Below, in pieces: positions 1-8,337 of a DNA stretch of 52,936 nucleotides (position 1 is the first letter of the stretch; every line of letters begins with the position of its first letter). Under the pieces are notes generated by a model. It had not been told where the DNA came from. It saw only the letters and a list, made by a program, of their open reading frames with translations, and made no database searches. Where the stretch lies: the NCBI GenBank assembly GCA_034520665.1, contig JAXHNJ010000002.1:126230-179165 (forward strand). The letters run 5' to 3'. A program made the translations under genes and the position numbers. The DNA comes from Patescibacteria group bacterium. Its GTDB lineage: Bacteria; Patescibacteriota; Patescibacteriia; JAXHNJ01.

Positions 1-1229
1 CTTTTAGCCACATACTGATAAGGAATCTCCTGATGCTCTAAAACATTAATAAATAAATCCGCCTGGTTATTAGCCCTGACCAAAATAGCAAAATCATTCC
101 AAGTTAAGCTTTTTTGTTTTTTTCTCAAATCAATTATTTTTTTAACCACACCTAAAGCTTCTTCATCCTGAGTTTTAAAGTGTAAATGCTTAATTTCACC
201 TCGGCCCTTTTTATTAGCTTTTAGTTTTTTGGTAATGCGTGATTTTAAATTCTTTTTTTTCTGGTTTATTTTGGCTTCCAAGCGGTTAGGATTATTAAGC
301 TGAATAAAGTTGTAAGACAAATCAAGAATGTTCTGCCGGTTGCGGTAATTTTGTTTTAGAACAATTTCTTTTGAGCCCGGAAAATCTTTTTTAAACTCAA
401 TGATATTAGAGACAGCCGCTCCCCGGAATTTATAAATAGCTTGATCATCATCACCGGTGACGGTTAAATTATTACGCGGCGCTGACAATAACTTAATTAA
501 TTCATACTGAGCGTAATTTGTGTCTTGAAATTCATCAACTAATATATATTTAAACTGCTTTTGGTATTTTTCTAGAATATTTTTTCTCTTTTGAAAAAGT
601 TCTAAGGTTTTAATAATTAAATCGCCAAAATCCAGATAACCTTTTTCTTTTAATAAATTTTCATAAATCTTAAAAGACCGGGCTACTTCTAAAATTCTTG
701 CCCTTTCCTCCTTGGCTGGTTTTGTTTTTTTTGTTAATTTTTTACCATATTCAATAAAATCTTTCGGAGATATATTTTCATCCTTAGCCCGGGAAAAAAC
801 TTTGATTAAAGCGTAAATAAAGCGCGTTGGGTTACCTCGGGGCTTATAATAATTAAGATCAAATTTTTCAAAATTCTGACGGATTAAACGCCACTGCTCG
901 GTCTGGTTTAAAAGTTTAAAAACAGGATCCAGACCGATATCTAAGGCATGATCTTTTAAAACTCTTTGGCCAAATGAATGAAAAGTGGAAATCCATAAAT
1001 CGGTATAACCGTAAGGTAATAGCTTATCTACTCTTTCTTCCATTTCCCCAGCCGCTTTGTCAGTAAAAGTAAGCGCTAAAATTTCCTCAGGTTTAGTCTT
1101 TTTTGATTTAATTAAATAAGCCAGCCTCTGAGTAATGACTGCCGTTTTGCCAGTCCCCGCCCCGGCAATAATTAAAAGAGGGCCTTTTTTATGAGTGATG
1201 GCCTTTTTTTGCTGGGCATTGGTTTTCAT
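1..1229 (-). CDS. UvrD/PcrA-type DNA helicase, 3' end cut by window
   Basis: Superfamily 1 ATP-dependent 3'-5' DNA helicase, expected in nucleotide excision repair and replication restart. The reading frame is open from the ATG at 1229 to the window edge, so the C-terminal part (later helicase motifs) is missing. Visible motifs are Walker A AGAGTGKT near residue 22-29, LTFTDKAA (motif Ia), a STFHSFG segment, DEFQDTN (motif II, DExQ), GDDDQAIYKFRGA (motif III) and QNYRNRQNIL (motif IV). About 410 of the usual 650-750 residues are present. No Shine-Dalgarno sequence precedes the ATG, but an extended -10 box sits 6 nt upstream, so the message may be leaderless. UvrD, PcrA and Rep cannot be told apart from this half. 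Family assignment is certain. Confidence 0.95.
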   Translation of the reverse strand, partial: MKTNAQQKKAITHKKGPLLIIAGAGTGKTAVITQRLAYLIKSKKTKPEEILALTFTDKAAGEMEERVDKLLPYGYTDLWISTFHSFGQRVLKDHALDIGLDPVFKLLNQTEQWRLIRQNFEKFDLNYYKPRGNPTRFIYALIKVFSRAKDENISPKDFIEYGKKLTKKTKPAKEERARILEVARSFKIYENLLKEKGYLDFGDLIIKTLELFQKRKNILEKYQKQFKYILVDEFQDTNYAQYELIKLLSAPRNNLTVTGDDDQAIYKFRGAAVSNIIEFKKDFPGSKEIVLKQNYRNRQNILDLSYNFIQLNNPNRLEAKINQKKKNLKSRITKKLKANKKGRGEIKHLHFKTQDEEALGVVKKIIDLRKKQKSLTWNDFAILVRANNQADLFINVLEHQEIPYQYVAK

Positions 1230-1235
1230 AATCTA

Positions 1236-1244
1236 ATTATAGCA
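1236..1244 (-). promoter_or_regulatory. Extended -10 promoter for the helicase gene
   Basis: On the minus strand TGCTATAAT (TGn plus a perfect TATAAT) lies 6 nt before the helicase ATG. The -35 position (TAGTAG at 17 bp) is poor, as is common for extended -10 promoters. Transcription would start at or next to the ATG, giving a leaderless mRNA. Confidence 0.45.
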
Positions 1245-1252
1245 AAAATAGT

Positions 1253-1281
1253 TTATAACTACTAAATGTTTATAGTTATAA
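1253..1281. repeat. Inverted repeat upstream of helicase gene
   Basis: TTATAACTA and TAGTTATAA form a perfect 9-bp inverted repeat with an 11-nt centre, 24-52 nt before the helicase start and overlapping its -35 region. No T-tract follows, so it is a possible operator or structural element rather than a terminator. Nothing else gene-like is seen in 1282-1378. Confidence 0.4.
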
Positions 1282-1378
1282 GGTTTGGCCGCCGGTATAG
1301 TTTTAAGGCTTAGGTTTAGTTTTTACTCTCCTATTCTCAGATTTATCTTTGGTAAAATCTTTAACTTTTTTATCTCTA

Positions 1379-1747
1379 TTATTTTTTCTTTTCTTCCTTC
1401 TCAGCCATTCTAATAATGCCTTCTATAGTTTTAGTATAAAACAACTTTTTCTTTTCCAGCTCTTCTTCTGGCAAAGATTGAGCCTCGTTTTCAAATTGGT
1501 TTCTAGCTTTTCTAATTTTTTCAATAGCCGCTTTTTTAATATCCGGATCGGATAAATCAGCGGCCAGTTCTTCAGGGGTCATAGTCAGTATTGAACGGTC
1601 CATCTCGGCCATTCTTTTTTGTAGTTTTTCAACTGCTGCTTTTTCATCCTTATCTGATCTAGCTTCAGTAAAAGCAGAGCCAGATTTTCTCTCCTCTCTT
1701 TTGGCTAAACGCTCATCAATTTTTGACCATTTATTCTCTTTATTCAT
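1379..1747 (-). CDS. Hypothetical charged helical protein, 122 aa
   Basis: Function not recognised. The product is very rich in Lys, Glu and Arg, has no predicted membrane segment or signal peptide, and should be almost wholly helical (coiled-coil-like), with a DxSDPDIKKAAIEK segment in the middle and a Lys/Glu-rich end. Such soluble charged proteins of about 100 residues are common as lineage-specific hypotheticals in Patescibacteria. It is transcribed in the same direction as the helicase gene about 150 nt downstream. No strong Shine-Dalgarno is seen before the ATG at 1747. Codon use matches the surroundings, which favours a real gene, but a plus-strand ORF across the same DNA is its shadow. 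Confidence 0.7.
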   Translation of the reverse strand: MNKENKWSKIDERLAKREERKSGSAFTEARSDKDEKAAVEKLQKRMAEMDRSILTMTPEELAADLSDPDIKKAAIEKIRKARNQFENEAQSLPEEELEKKKLFYTKTIEGIIRMAEKEEKKK

Positions 1748-1841
1748 GACTTTATCTTATCATTTTTAAAGTTATTTGACTAATTTATGCATTTTTAATA
1801 GTATTAACCCGGGTTTTCCGCACCTTAAAAAGGAGACCCAA

Positions 1842-2117
1842 ATGAAAGACAAAAAAGTATCTGTCGGCCATATCTGCCCTGACTGTCAGGTTGATTTAAA
1901 ATACCTGACACAGACTAAATCAATTGATTCTGGAGTCTGCGGTGAATGTGATGTTTATTTCATCAAAATTTGCCCTCAATGCGGCCTTATGTTCAGCTTC
2001 TGGAGTGACGGTGGAGTTTGGGATCCACCTTATGAAGAACAAAAAGGTTATGAAACTTCAGAAAAAGATCCGGAACTAGTTAAGGTAATGGCTAAAGCCG
2101 GTCACCGGCACTTTTAA
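1842..2117 (+). CDS. Small zinc-ribbon protein, 91 aa
   Basis: Hypothetical protein with three CxxC pairs (CPDC, CGEC, CPQC) in the first half, the pattern of a zinc-binding ribbon or rubredoxin-like knuckle; two or more pairs probably hold one Zn2+. The C-terminal third is acidic and aromatic (FWSDGGVWDPPYEEQ). A longer frame opens at 1776, but the ATG at 1842 is chosen because AGGAG at 1831-1835 lies 6 nt before it. It is a single-gene unit: a strong terminator follows 9 nt after the stop. Function unknown; RNA or protein binding is only a guess from the fold. Confidence 0.75.
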   Translation: MKDKKVSVGHICPDCQVDLKYLTQTKSIDSGVCGECDVYFIKICPQCGLMFSFWSDGGVWDPPYEEQKGYETSEKDPELVKVMAKAGHRHF

Positions 2118-2125
2118 ATGAACTC

Positions 2126-2158
2126 AGCGCCCACCAACCCCCCTGGGCGCTTTTTTTA
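2126..2158 (+). terminator. Rho-independent terminator of the zinc-ribbon gene
   Basis: AGCGCCCA pairs perfectly with TGGGCGCT across a 10-nt loop and is followed by seven T residues. Confidence 0.9.
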
Positions 2159-2163
2159 TTTTA

Positions 2164-2196
2164 TAAAAAAAGCGGCTTTTTAAAGTAAAGCCGCTT
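2164..2196 (-). terminator. Rho-independent terminator of the 93-aa gene
   Basis: Read on the minus strand, a 10-bp stem (AAGCGGCTTT with AAAGCCGCTT) is followed by a run of T. It lies 28 nt after the stop of the gene at 2225-2506 and faces the terminator of the opposite gene. Confidence 0.85.
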
Positions 2197-2224
2197 AAAA
2201 GAAATTAAAAAAAATATCTTAAAA

Positions 2225-2506
2225 TTAAGCCGGAATTTTTTCATCTCTGTGATTAAGTCTTATAACTTCATGTCTAGTCAAGCCATTAAGACAAGGCTCA
2301 CTAATAAGAAAAATATTTTCTTCTTCTTCAACCTTATCTTCCCAGTCTGCTAGATTGTATCTCCCGGCTCTAAAACAAAGTAAGGTCTGTTTTTTTGAAT
2401 CAAAGGGCAAATGAGCCCGCTGGAAAAGCTCTAAATAATTTGTTTCTCCCGGTTCGATCTCCACAGGGTTAACTGAATGACAAATTATGGCATAAGCTAA
2501 TTTCAT
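2225..2506 (-). CDS. Hypothetical protein, 93 aa
   Basis: No family recognised. A soluble, acidic protein with two cysteines that are not arranged as a metal site, an N-terminal hydrophobic strand (KLAYAIICHSV) and an acidic patch (DKVEEEENIFL). The start is secure: GGAGG stands 8 nt before the ATG, and a good promoter (-35 TTGACC, 17 bp, -10 TAAATT) lies 48-76 nt upstream. A strong terminator follows, so it is a monocistronic unit. The complete transcription unit argues strongly that this small gene is real even without a recognised function. Confidence 0.75.
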   Translation of the reverse strand: MKLAYAIICHSVNPVEIEPGETNYLELFQRAHLPFDSKKQTLLCFRAGRYNLADWEDKVEEEENIFLISEPCLNGLTRHEVIRLNHRDEKIPA

Positions 2507-2553
2507 TTTTTTACCTCCATTTTATTTTAAAAAGAACACATTATTTGTCTTAG

Positions 2554-2582
2554 AATTTATCAGAAAAATATTTTTTGGTCAA
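2554..2582 (-). promoter_or_regulatory. Sigma-70-type promoter for the 93-aa gene
   Basis: Minus strand -35 TTGACC, 17-bp spacer, -10 TAAATT. Confidence 0.7.
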
Positions 2583-2608
2583 GAATTAACCTAATAATAA
2601 TATAAACC

Positions 2609-2634
2609 GAAGATAGACTGATCAGTCTATCTTC
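2609..2634. repeat. Perfect 26-bp palindrome over a stop codon
   Basis: GAAGATAGACTGA is followed immediately by its exact reverse complement, with no loop. The second arm contains the TGA stop (2622-2624) of the DNA glycosylase gene. Downstream on the minus strand the DNA is T-rich but without a clean T-run, so it may work as a weak terminator or a protein-binding site. Confidence 0.75.
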
Positions 2635-3293
2635 TTATGAGTAGATGTTTTGTTCTGCCCCCACCGAACAATCAAAGCATGAAACTGATTATAAATTTTG
2701 TTTGACCAAGGCAGACGTTTTTCAAAAAATTCTTTGTATTGATCATAAGACTTAAACTCAATTCCGTGTTTTTTACACAAACGCACAGTGTAAGCATCAA
2801 TCATAAAATTTTTCTTCCGACCAGCATACAAAAGGATTGAGTCAGCGGTTTCCGGACCAATTCCATATACCTTCAATAATTCTTTTCGGCATTCTTTAAG
2901 AGGTTGTTTAAAAAATTTCTTTAACCGACCCTGATAATTTCCTAAAAGCCATTTTGAAAACATTTTCAGTTTTTTTGCTTTGACATTAAAATAACCTGAA
3001 GGCCGTACTAATTTTTTTAGATGTTTATGGTGACAATTCAAAATTTTTTGGGGACTTAAAAGATTTTCTTTTTTTAAATTTATAATCGCCTTCTCTACAT
3101 TCTGCCAATTAGTATTCTGAGTCAAAATAGCGCCCATACAAATCTCAAACATATTTTTCTCACTAAAAACTTTTACTTTCTTCCTTAATATCTTAATATC
3201 TTGATCACTTGATATCTTGAACCCTAAAATCGGCCACCAATCCTGTGGTCCGTATTTTTTTAATAATTTTTTATATATTTTTTCAGGATTCAT
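2622..3293 (-). CDS. Endonuclease III-like (MagIII-type) DNA glycosylase
   Basis: HhH-GPD superfamily base-excision repair glycosylase that removes damaged bases from DNA. Family marks are YGPQDWWP at the N-terminus, AILTQNTNWQNVEKAI, the helix-hairpin-helix LLKVYGIGPETAD and the catalytic Asp in IDAYTVR. The Lys of bifunctional endonuclease III (in GxGRKTA) is replaced by Glu, so it is probably a monofunctional glycosylase without lyase activity. The C-terminal four-cysteine iron-sulfur cluster of endonuclease III is absent, as in MagIII 3-methyladenine glycosylases. Odd: an extra segment of about 20 residues between WWP and the QNT motif is partly encoded by a 27-nt repeat (3192-3218) otherwise found between genes. 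Start ATG at 3293, without a clear Shine-Dalgarno. Confidence 0.85.
   Translation of the reverse strand: MNPEKIYKKLLKKYGPQDWWPILGFKISSDQDIKILRKKVKVFSEKNMFEICMGAILTQNTNWQNVEKAIINLKKENLLSPQKILNCHHKHLKKLVRPSGYFNVKAKKLKMFSKWLLGNYQGRLKKFFKQPLKECRKELLKVYGIGPETADSILLYAGRKKNFMIDAYTVRLCKKHGIEFKSYDQYKEFFEKRLPWSNKIYNQFHALIVRWGQNKTSTHKKID
3192..3218. repeat. 27-nt interspersed repeat, copy 1 (inside a CDS)
   Basis: Plus strand begins CTTAATATCTTGATCACTTG and ends ATATCTT. It matches 10124-10150 and 18051-18077 at about 22-24 of 27 positions. Here it is read in frame in the glycosylase gene, encoding part of the FKISSDQDIKIL segment. Confidence 0.7.
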
Positions 3294-3397
3294 AACTTTA
3301 ATTATACATTTTTTAGCTAAAATAAGCTATTTATTAGCTAAAAATAAACTAATTTTACTTAATTTTACATATTTTTTACTTATCCACACCAAAAACC

Positions 3398-3426
3398 TTG
3401 ATTTTTAGGCTAAAAGACAGTATAAT
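3398..3426 (+). promoter_or_regulatory. Promoter of the V-ATPase operon
   Basis: -35 TTGATT, exactly 17 bp, perfect -10 TATAAT. The predicted start near 3433 gives a leader of about 48 nt before the first gene (3482). No other comparable promoter is seen before 12293. Confidence 0.8.
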
Positions 3427-3481
3427 AAGAACTTGAATTTTTATATCTCATTAACATTTTATAAAATATTACTAAAAATAT

Positions 3482-3793
3482 ATGAAAAACTCTAATTCTA
3501 TTGAAAAAATAAAAAAAGAAGAAAAAGAAGCTGAAGAAAAAATCAATCAAGCTAAAGATCTGCAAGCTAAAAAGGTAGAAGTCATTAGGGCCAAATATGA
3601 GGAAAAATTAGCTAATATCAGCCAAGAAATATCTGAAGAAATTAAAGATATTTACAAAGAGGCCGAAGATAAAATAGAAGAGATGAAAAACATTTCTAAA
3701 AAAGAAATAGCCAAGCAATCAGAAAAAATAAAATCCTTGTCCCCAGCTAAAAAAGATAAAGGGGCCGACTTAATTATTGATAAAATAAGCTAA
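3482..3793 (+). CDS. V/A-type ATPase peripheral stalk subunit H-like
   Basis: First gene of the ATPase operon. The 103-residue product is a continuous Lys/Glu/Ala-rich coiled coil with no membrane segment. This length, composition and position immediately before subunit I match the stalk subunit called H in archaea and Thermus (AhaH/AtpH, NtpF in Enterococcus), which pairs with subunit E to form the peripheral stator. Identification rests on context and coiled-coil character, since sequence conservation in this subunit is always weak. The stop is 2 nt before the next start codon, so translation is coupled to subunit I. No Shine-Dalgarno is seen before the ATG. Confidence 0.75.
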   Translation: MKNSNSIEKIKKEEKEAEEKINQAKDLQAKKVEVIRAKYEEKLANISQEISEEIKDIYKEAEDKIEEMKNISKKEIAKQSEKIKSLSPAKKDKGADLIIDKIS

Positions 3794-3797
3794 ATTT

Positions 3798-5765
3798 ATG
3801 GCTATTAGCCCCGTTGCTAAATACAATTTAGTCTCTCTTAAATCAAAAAAGGAAGAGATTATTGAACTTCTCCATGATTTTGGTGTAGTTCAGATTGAAC
3901 AATGGCCGGAAAGAGAGGAGACAGCCGAAACTAGTGAAAAATCACCAGAGTATCTTTATGCTCAGGTTAATTTTGCTATTAATTTTCTTAATCAATACCA
4001 AGAAGAAAAACCCTCCCTTAAAGAAAAGCTGCTTGCCGGTAAAAAAGAATTTTCTTCGGAAAAACTGGAAAAAATGATCAAAGAATTTGATTATCAAGAA
4101 ATAGTTAAAAAGTGTGAAGATTATGAATCAGAATTAAATAAACAAAATAGTATTATTGATAAAAATAAAGCTGACAAAGAAATGCTTGGAAATTGGTCCT
4201 CGCTTGGTTTTATACCCAATGATGAAATCCAAACCGAAAAAACTATAACCCTTTTGGGCTCGGTTAATTTTGAAGCCTGGGAACGAATCATGATCAAGGC
4301 TAAAAAATTAAATAATATCAGCCTGCAAAAATCACATGAAGAAAACCGCGAAGTTTTTTTCTCTATCACTTTTTATAAAGATTTAGAAAAAGAAGTGCGC
4401 CAAATGCTCACTCATTATGATTTTAAACCGACTCAACTGCCTGAGATTGACTGTTTACCCGATAAAAAAATAAATCTCTGCGATAAAAATATTAAAAAAG
4501 CTAAAAAGGAAATTAAACAAATAAACAAAAAAATCAAACAACTGGTTCATTTTTCGGAAAAATTACAAATAACTTTAGACTATCTTTCCTGGAAAAAAGA
4601 GCAAAAACAAGCTTTAGATAAATCTATTAATACTAAAAAAACTTTTGCCCTTCTTTTCTGGATAGAAAAAAGATTTGTCAAAACTTTAAAAAATAAACTG
4701 GAAAAAATCACGGAAGATTTTGCTTTAGAAAAAATGCCTCTAAAAAAAGATGAATCTACGCCGATCACTTTACATAACCGTAATATGATTGAGCCATTTG
4801 AATCAGTGACCGGAGTTTATGGCATGCCTTTAAAATCAGAGCCAGACCCCACTCCTTTTCTAGCGCCTTTTTTCTTTATCTTTTTCGGCTTTTGTGTTTC
4901 TGACGCCGGCTATGGTCTGGTTATGACCGCTGTCATGCTTCTTATCTTAAAAATTTCCAAAAAGCCCAAAAAAGAGATGAAGCTGATTCGTCTGCTGGTC
5001 TTAGGCGGTATCTCCACTTTCCTGGCCGGAGTTTTATTTGGCAGTTGGTTTGGTATTGATATCTCTAGTATGGCTCCAGGTAGCTGGTTTAGAGAATTTG
5101 TTCTCACTTTCAAAATTATGGACCCGGTTAACGACCCGATTACTGTACTTTTAATTTCATTGGTTTTTGGCTTAATCCAAATAATGACTGGCTTGATTAT
5201 TAATACCTGGTGGAAGATAAAAAAAGAAAAGATCAAAGAAGCCCTGCTTGGTTCAGGTATGTGGTTTATAGCTCTTTTAACCCTAGGTCTTTGGGTTATG
5301 ACAAAAGTTGGTTTTTTAATTCCTGCTTCGGCTTCAGATATTATGACTTATGTCCTGCTGAGTGTAGCCGGACTTTTAATTTTAGCCAATACTACCAAAA
5401 CAAAAAATATATTTTTAAAGCTGCCTATTGGTATTTATAGCCTTTATGATCTAATCGGTTATCTCTCAGACACTCTTTCCTACTCCCGTCTTTTAGCCTT
5501 AGGTCTGGCTACTGGTATTATTGCTATGGTAGTTAATCTTATTGCTGGTCTGGCTATTGAAATGATACCTATTGCCGGTTATCTTTTGGCTTTATTGATA
5601 CTTATCGGCGGACACGCCTTCAATATCGGTATCAACGCCCTCGGTGCTTTTATTCACTCCGGTCGTCTGCAATTTGTTGAATTTTTTCCTAAGTTTATGG
5701 AAGGTGGCGGCACTAGATTTAAACCCTTTAAAAAACAAGCTAAATATATAAGAATAATTAAGTAA
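3798..5765 (+). CDS. ntpI: V/A-type ATP synthase subunit I (membrane stator, a-like)
   Basis: 655 residues, the normal length for subunit I. The N-terminal half (about 1-330) is a cytoplasmic, coiled-coil-rich stalk-binding arm; the C-terminal half has seven to eight hydrophobic helices that face the K ring and carry the ion half-channels. Conserved landmarks are the start of the membrane part (PTPFLAPFFFIFFGFCVSDAGYG), the helix LSYSRLLALGLATG with the Arg that contacts the ring carboxylate, and the terminal LQFVEFFPKFMEGGGTRFKPF segment with a second conserved Arg. Together with subunit K it forms the ion-translocating pathway. The gene is followed by a 59-nt gap and a good Shine-Dalgarno for subunit K. 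Confidence 0.95.
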   Translation: MAISPVAKYNLVSLKSKKEEIIELLHDFGVVQIEQWPEREETAETSEKSPEYLYAQVNFAINFLNQYQEEKPSLKEKLLAGKKEFSSEKLEKMIKEFDYQEIVKKCEDYESELNKQNSIIDKNKADKEMLGNWSSLGFIPNDEIQTEKTITLLGSVNFEAWERIMIKAKKLNNISLQKSHEENREVFFSITFYKDLEKEVRQMLTHYDFKPTQLPEIDCLPDKKINLCDKNIKKAKKEIKQINKKIKQLVHFSEKLQITLDYLSWKKEQKQALDKSINTKKTFALLFWIEKRFVKTLKNKLEKITEDFALEKMPLKKDESTPITLHNRNMIEPFESVTGVYGMPLKSEPDPTPFLAPFFFIFFGFCVSDAGYGLVMTAVMLLILKISKKPKKEMKLIRLLVLGGISTFLAGVLFGSWFGIDISSMAPGSWFREFVLTFKIMDPVNDPITVLLISLVFGLIQIMTGLIINTWWKIKKEKIKEALLGSGMWFIALLTLGLWVMTKVGFLIPASASDIMTYVLLSVAGLLILANTTKTKNIFLKLPIGIYSLYDLIGYLSDTLSYSRLLALGLATGIIAMVVNLIAGLAIEMIPIAGYLLALLILIGGHAFNIGINALGAFIHSGRLQFVEFFPKFMEGGGTRFKPFKKQAKYIRIIK

Positions 5766-5776
5766 TAAATATATAG

Positions 5777-6301
<525 letters not shown>

Positions 6302-6321
6302 TCAATTAATTAAATTAATTC

Positions 6322-6888
6322 ATGGCTCTAGAGAACATTCTCGAAAAAATTAAAAAAGAGGCCAGAGAAGAAATTAAAAAGATTGAACAGGAATCTGAGC
6401 AAAAAATCGAAGAGATAAAAGCAGACTTCAAAGAAAAAGAAGAAAAAGAAAAAGAAAGAATTATCTCTGAAAGTAAAAAACAGGCCGAAAAGAAAATCCA
6501 ACAAGCAAAATTCATTCTGGCTAACCAGAAAAAATCCAAGCTCTTACGAGAAAAACAAATGCTTTTGGATGAAGTTTTTACTTTGGCCGCTAAAAAAATG
6601 GACGAACTTGATCAGGAAAAACAAATTTCTCTTCTACAAAAGCTAATAAAAAATCTTCCCTCACAAAACAAGGCTGAAATTCAAGCTACAGAAAATTCTA
6701 AAGATTTGGTAAAAAAAGCCTTAGAAAAATCAGATAAATCTATCACACTTTCTTCAGAAAAAGTCAAAGGACAGGGAGGTTTTATATTTTCATCTGAAAA
6801 ATTAGAGATTGACAACCGCTACTCTACTCTAGTTCAAGGCCTCAGAGATGAAGTAGAAACCCAAGTAGCTAAAATTCTCTTTTCCTAA
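6322..6888 (+). CDS. ntpE: V/A-type ATP synthase subunit E (peripheral stalk)
   Basis: 188-residue soluble stator subunit. The first 90 residues or so form a long charged coiled coil (EKIKKEAREEIKKIEQESE) that pairs with subunit H, and the C-terminal part is the globular domain that binds the top of subunit B, including a GGFIFSSEKLEIDNRYSTL segment and the terminal helix LRDEVETQVAKILF, both typical of subunit E. The start at 6322 is the first ATG after the K gene stop (20-nt gap); no good Shine-Dalgarno is visible. Position between K and C matches the Enterococcus order (ntpKECGABD-like). Confidence 0.92.
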   Translation: MALENILEKIKKEAREEIKKIEQESEQKIEEIKADFKEKEEKEKERIISESKKQAEKKIQQAKFILANQKKSKLLREKQMLLDEVFTLAAKKMDELDQEKQISLLQKLIKNLPSQNKAEIQATENSKDLVKKALEKSDKSITLSSEKVKGQGGFIFSSEKLEIDNRYSTLVQGLRDEVETQVAKILFS

Positions 6889-6921
6889 AAACTAGGCAAC
6901 TAATTAACTACTTAACTAACA

Positions 6922-7908
6922 ATGTCTGACTATCCATACATTATGGGATTATTTCGCTCACTTGAAGGTAAGCTTCTAAATGCCGGCGATATTGAACGTA
7001 TGATTGACGCTCCGGACATAGAAGCCGCTTTCCGCGTTTTTAACGATACTGAATACGCGGACAATCTTTTGGAAGTGGAGCCGAAAAATTTTAAGAAAGC
7101 CCTAAATGATGATCTCAAACAAACCCGGGATTTGTACGAAAAATTTGTTGATGACCAAAAAATTCGGCAGTTTCTTTTTCTGCGCTATGATTTTCACAAT
7201 CTCAAGTTAATCTTTAAAGAAAAGTATTCTAAAAAGGATTTAAAAGAAGAGGAAAGTCAAGTCGGCACTATCACCTACTCTTCTCTACGCAACTATATTA
7301 TGGAAGACGCCCGGGTTGATTTATCTCCAAAACTAAAAAAAATTATTGACCAGGCTGCTCAGGAATTTGAAAATAATCATCAACCTCATTATATTGATAT
7401 TTATCTGGATAAAAAGATGTATAAATTACTGGCTGAAATTACTGACAAAATAAAAAATAAATTTATCTCTGATTTTTTGAAAATGAAAATTGATATGATA
7501 AATATTAAAGTTTTCCTGCGAAGTAAAAATCTGAAAAAAGAAATTAAGTGGCTCTCTAATCAGATAATTCCGGGCGGACGTATAGCTAAAAAAGAATTTG
7601 AAAATGTTTACGATAAAAATATTAAAGAAGCCTTGGACACTTTCTTAATCTATTTTAATAACAAATTTATTAGCATTATCTCTGACTTTGAGGAGGATCA
7701 TAATCTCTGGAAACTAGAACAAGAGTTTGAAAACTACGAAATGGATTATCTCAAGAAAACAAAAAGAATGAGTTTTGGTCCGGAAATGACTATCGCCTAT
7801 TATTTTGCCAAGAAAAATGCTCTTCGTAATGTTCGGCTAATTATGACTGGCAAACTTAATAAGGTAAAAAATAGTGAGATAAGAGAAAGGACAAGAAACT
7901 TATGGTAG
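6922..7908 (+). CDS. ntpC: V/A-type ATP synthase subunit C (rotor-ring adaptor)
   Basis: 328-residue helical, membrane-extrinsic subunit that caps the K ring and joins it to the central shaft (D and F); homologue of eukaryotic subunit d. The N-terminal pattern YPYIMGLFRSLEGKLL and the GPEMTIAYYFAKKNALRNVRLIMTGK region near the end are the conserved ring-contact and repeat-end segments of the family. Length is normal. Its last codons overlap the start of the F gene (7902), so the two are translationally coupled. The gene carries no membrane segment or signal peptide. Confidence 0.93.
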   Translation: MSDYPYIMGLFRSLEGKLLNAGDIERMIDAPDIEAAFRVFNDTEYADNLLEVEPKNFKKALNDDLKQTRDLYEKFVDDQKIRQFLFLRYDFHNLKLIFKEKYSKKDLKEEESQVGTITYSSLRNYIMEDARVDLSPKLKKIIDQAAQEFENNHQPHYIDIYLDKKMYKLLAEITDKIKNKFISDFLKMKIDMINIKVFLRSKNLKKEIKWLSNQIIPGGRIAKKEFENVYDKNIKEALDTFLIYFNNKFISIISDFEEDHNLWKLEQEFENYEMDYLKKTKRMSFGPEMTIAYYFAKKNALRNVRLIMTGKLNKVKNSEIRERTRNLW

Positions 7909-8240
7909 AAGAACAAAGCAAGAAATATAAATTAGCCATTATTGGTTCACCTGATTCAATTTTAGGATTTTCGGCCTTGGGTGTTAAAACTTTTGGTGTA
8001 ACCTCGCCTAAAGAGGTTAAAGAAGCTATTGAAAAAATATTGAATGACAATTACGCCATTTGTTTTATTACCGAAGACTGGTTTGAAAAGGTACCAGATG
8101 AGATTGAAAAACTCCAGCAAAGAACCATGCCGGCTGTTCTCTCTATCCCCTCTCAGCATGGTTCTACTGGGGCTGGACTGAAAAACTTAAGAAAAATTGT
8201 CGAGCAGGCTGTTGGCAGTGATATTCTTTTTAATAAATAG
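7902..8240 (+). CDS. ntpG: V/A-type ATP synthase subunit F (central shaft)
   Basis: 112-residue Rossmann-like subunit that binds subunit D on the rotating shaft; called F (NtpG in Enterococcus). The N-terminal strand-turn KLAIIGSPDSILGFSALGV, the middle YAICFITEDWFEKVPDEIE and the IPSQHGSTGAGLKNLRKIVEQAVG end are the family's conserved elements. Start overlaps subunit C by 7 nt. A 97-nt gap separates it from subunit A; a short T-poor stretch lies there and no terminator is seen, so the operon appears to continue. Confidence 0.93.
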   Translation: MVEEQSKKYKLAIIGSPDSILGFSALGVKTFGVTSPKEVKEAIEKILNDNYAICFITEDWFEKVPDEIEKLQQRTMPAVLSIPSQHGSTGAGLKNLRKIVEQAVGSDILFNK

Positions 8241-8337
8241 AGAATTGGACACAAAGACATAAAAAAAATATTATTTTTGTCCTTATGTTAAAATGTCGAG
8301 TTTCTTATAAAAATTAATAATCTAAATAAAAAATACT

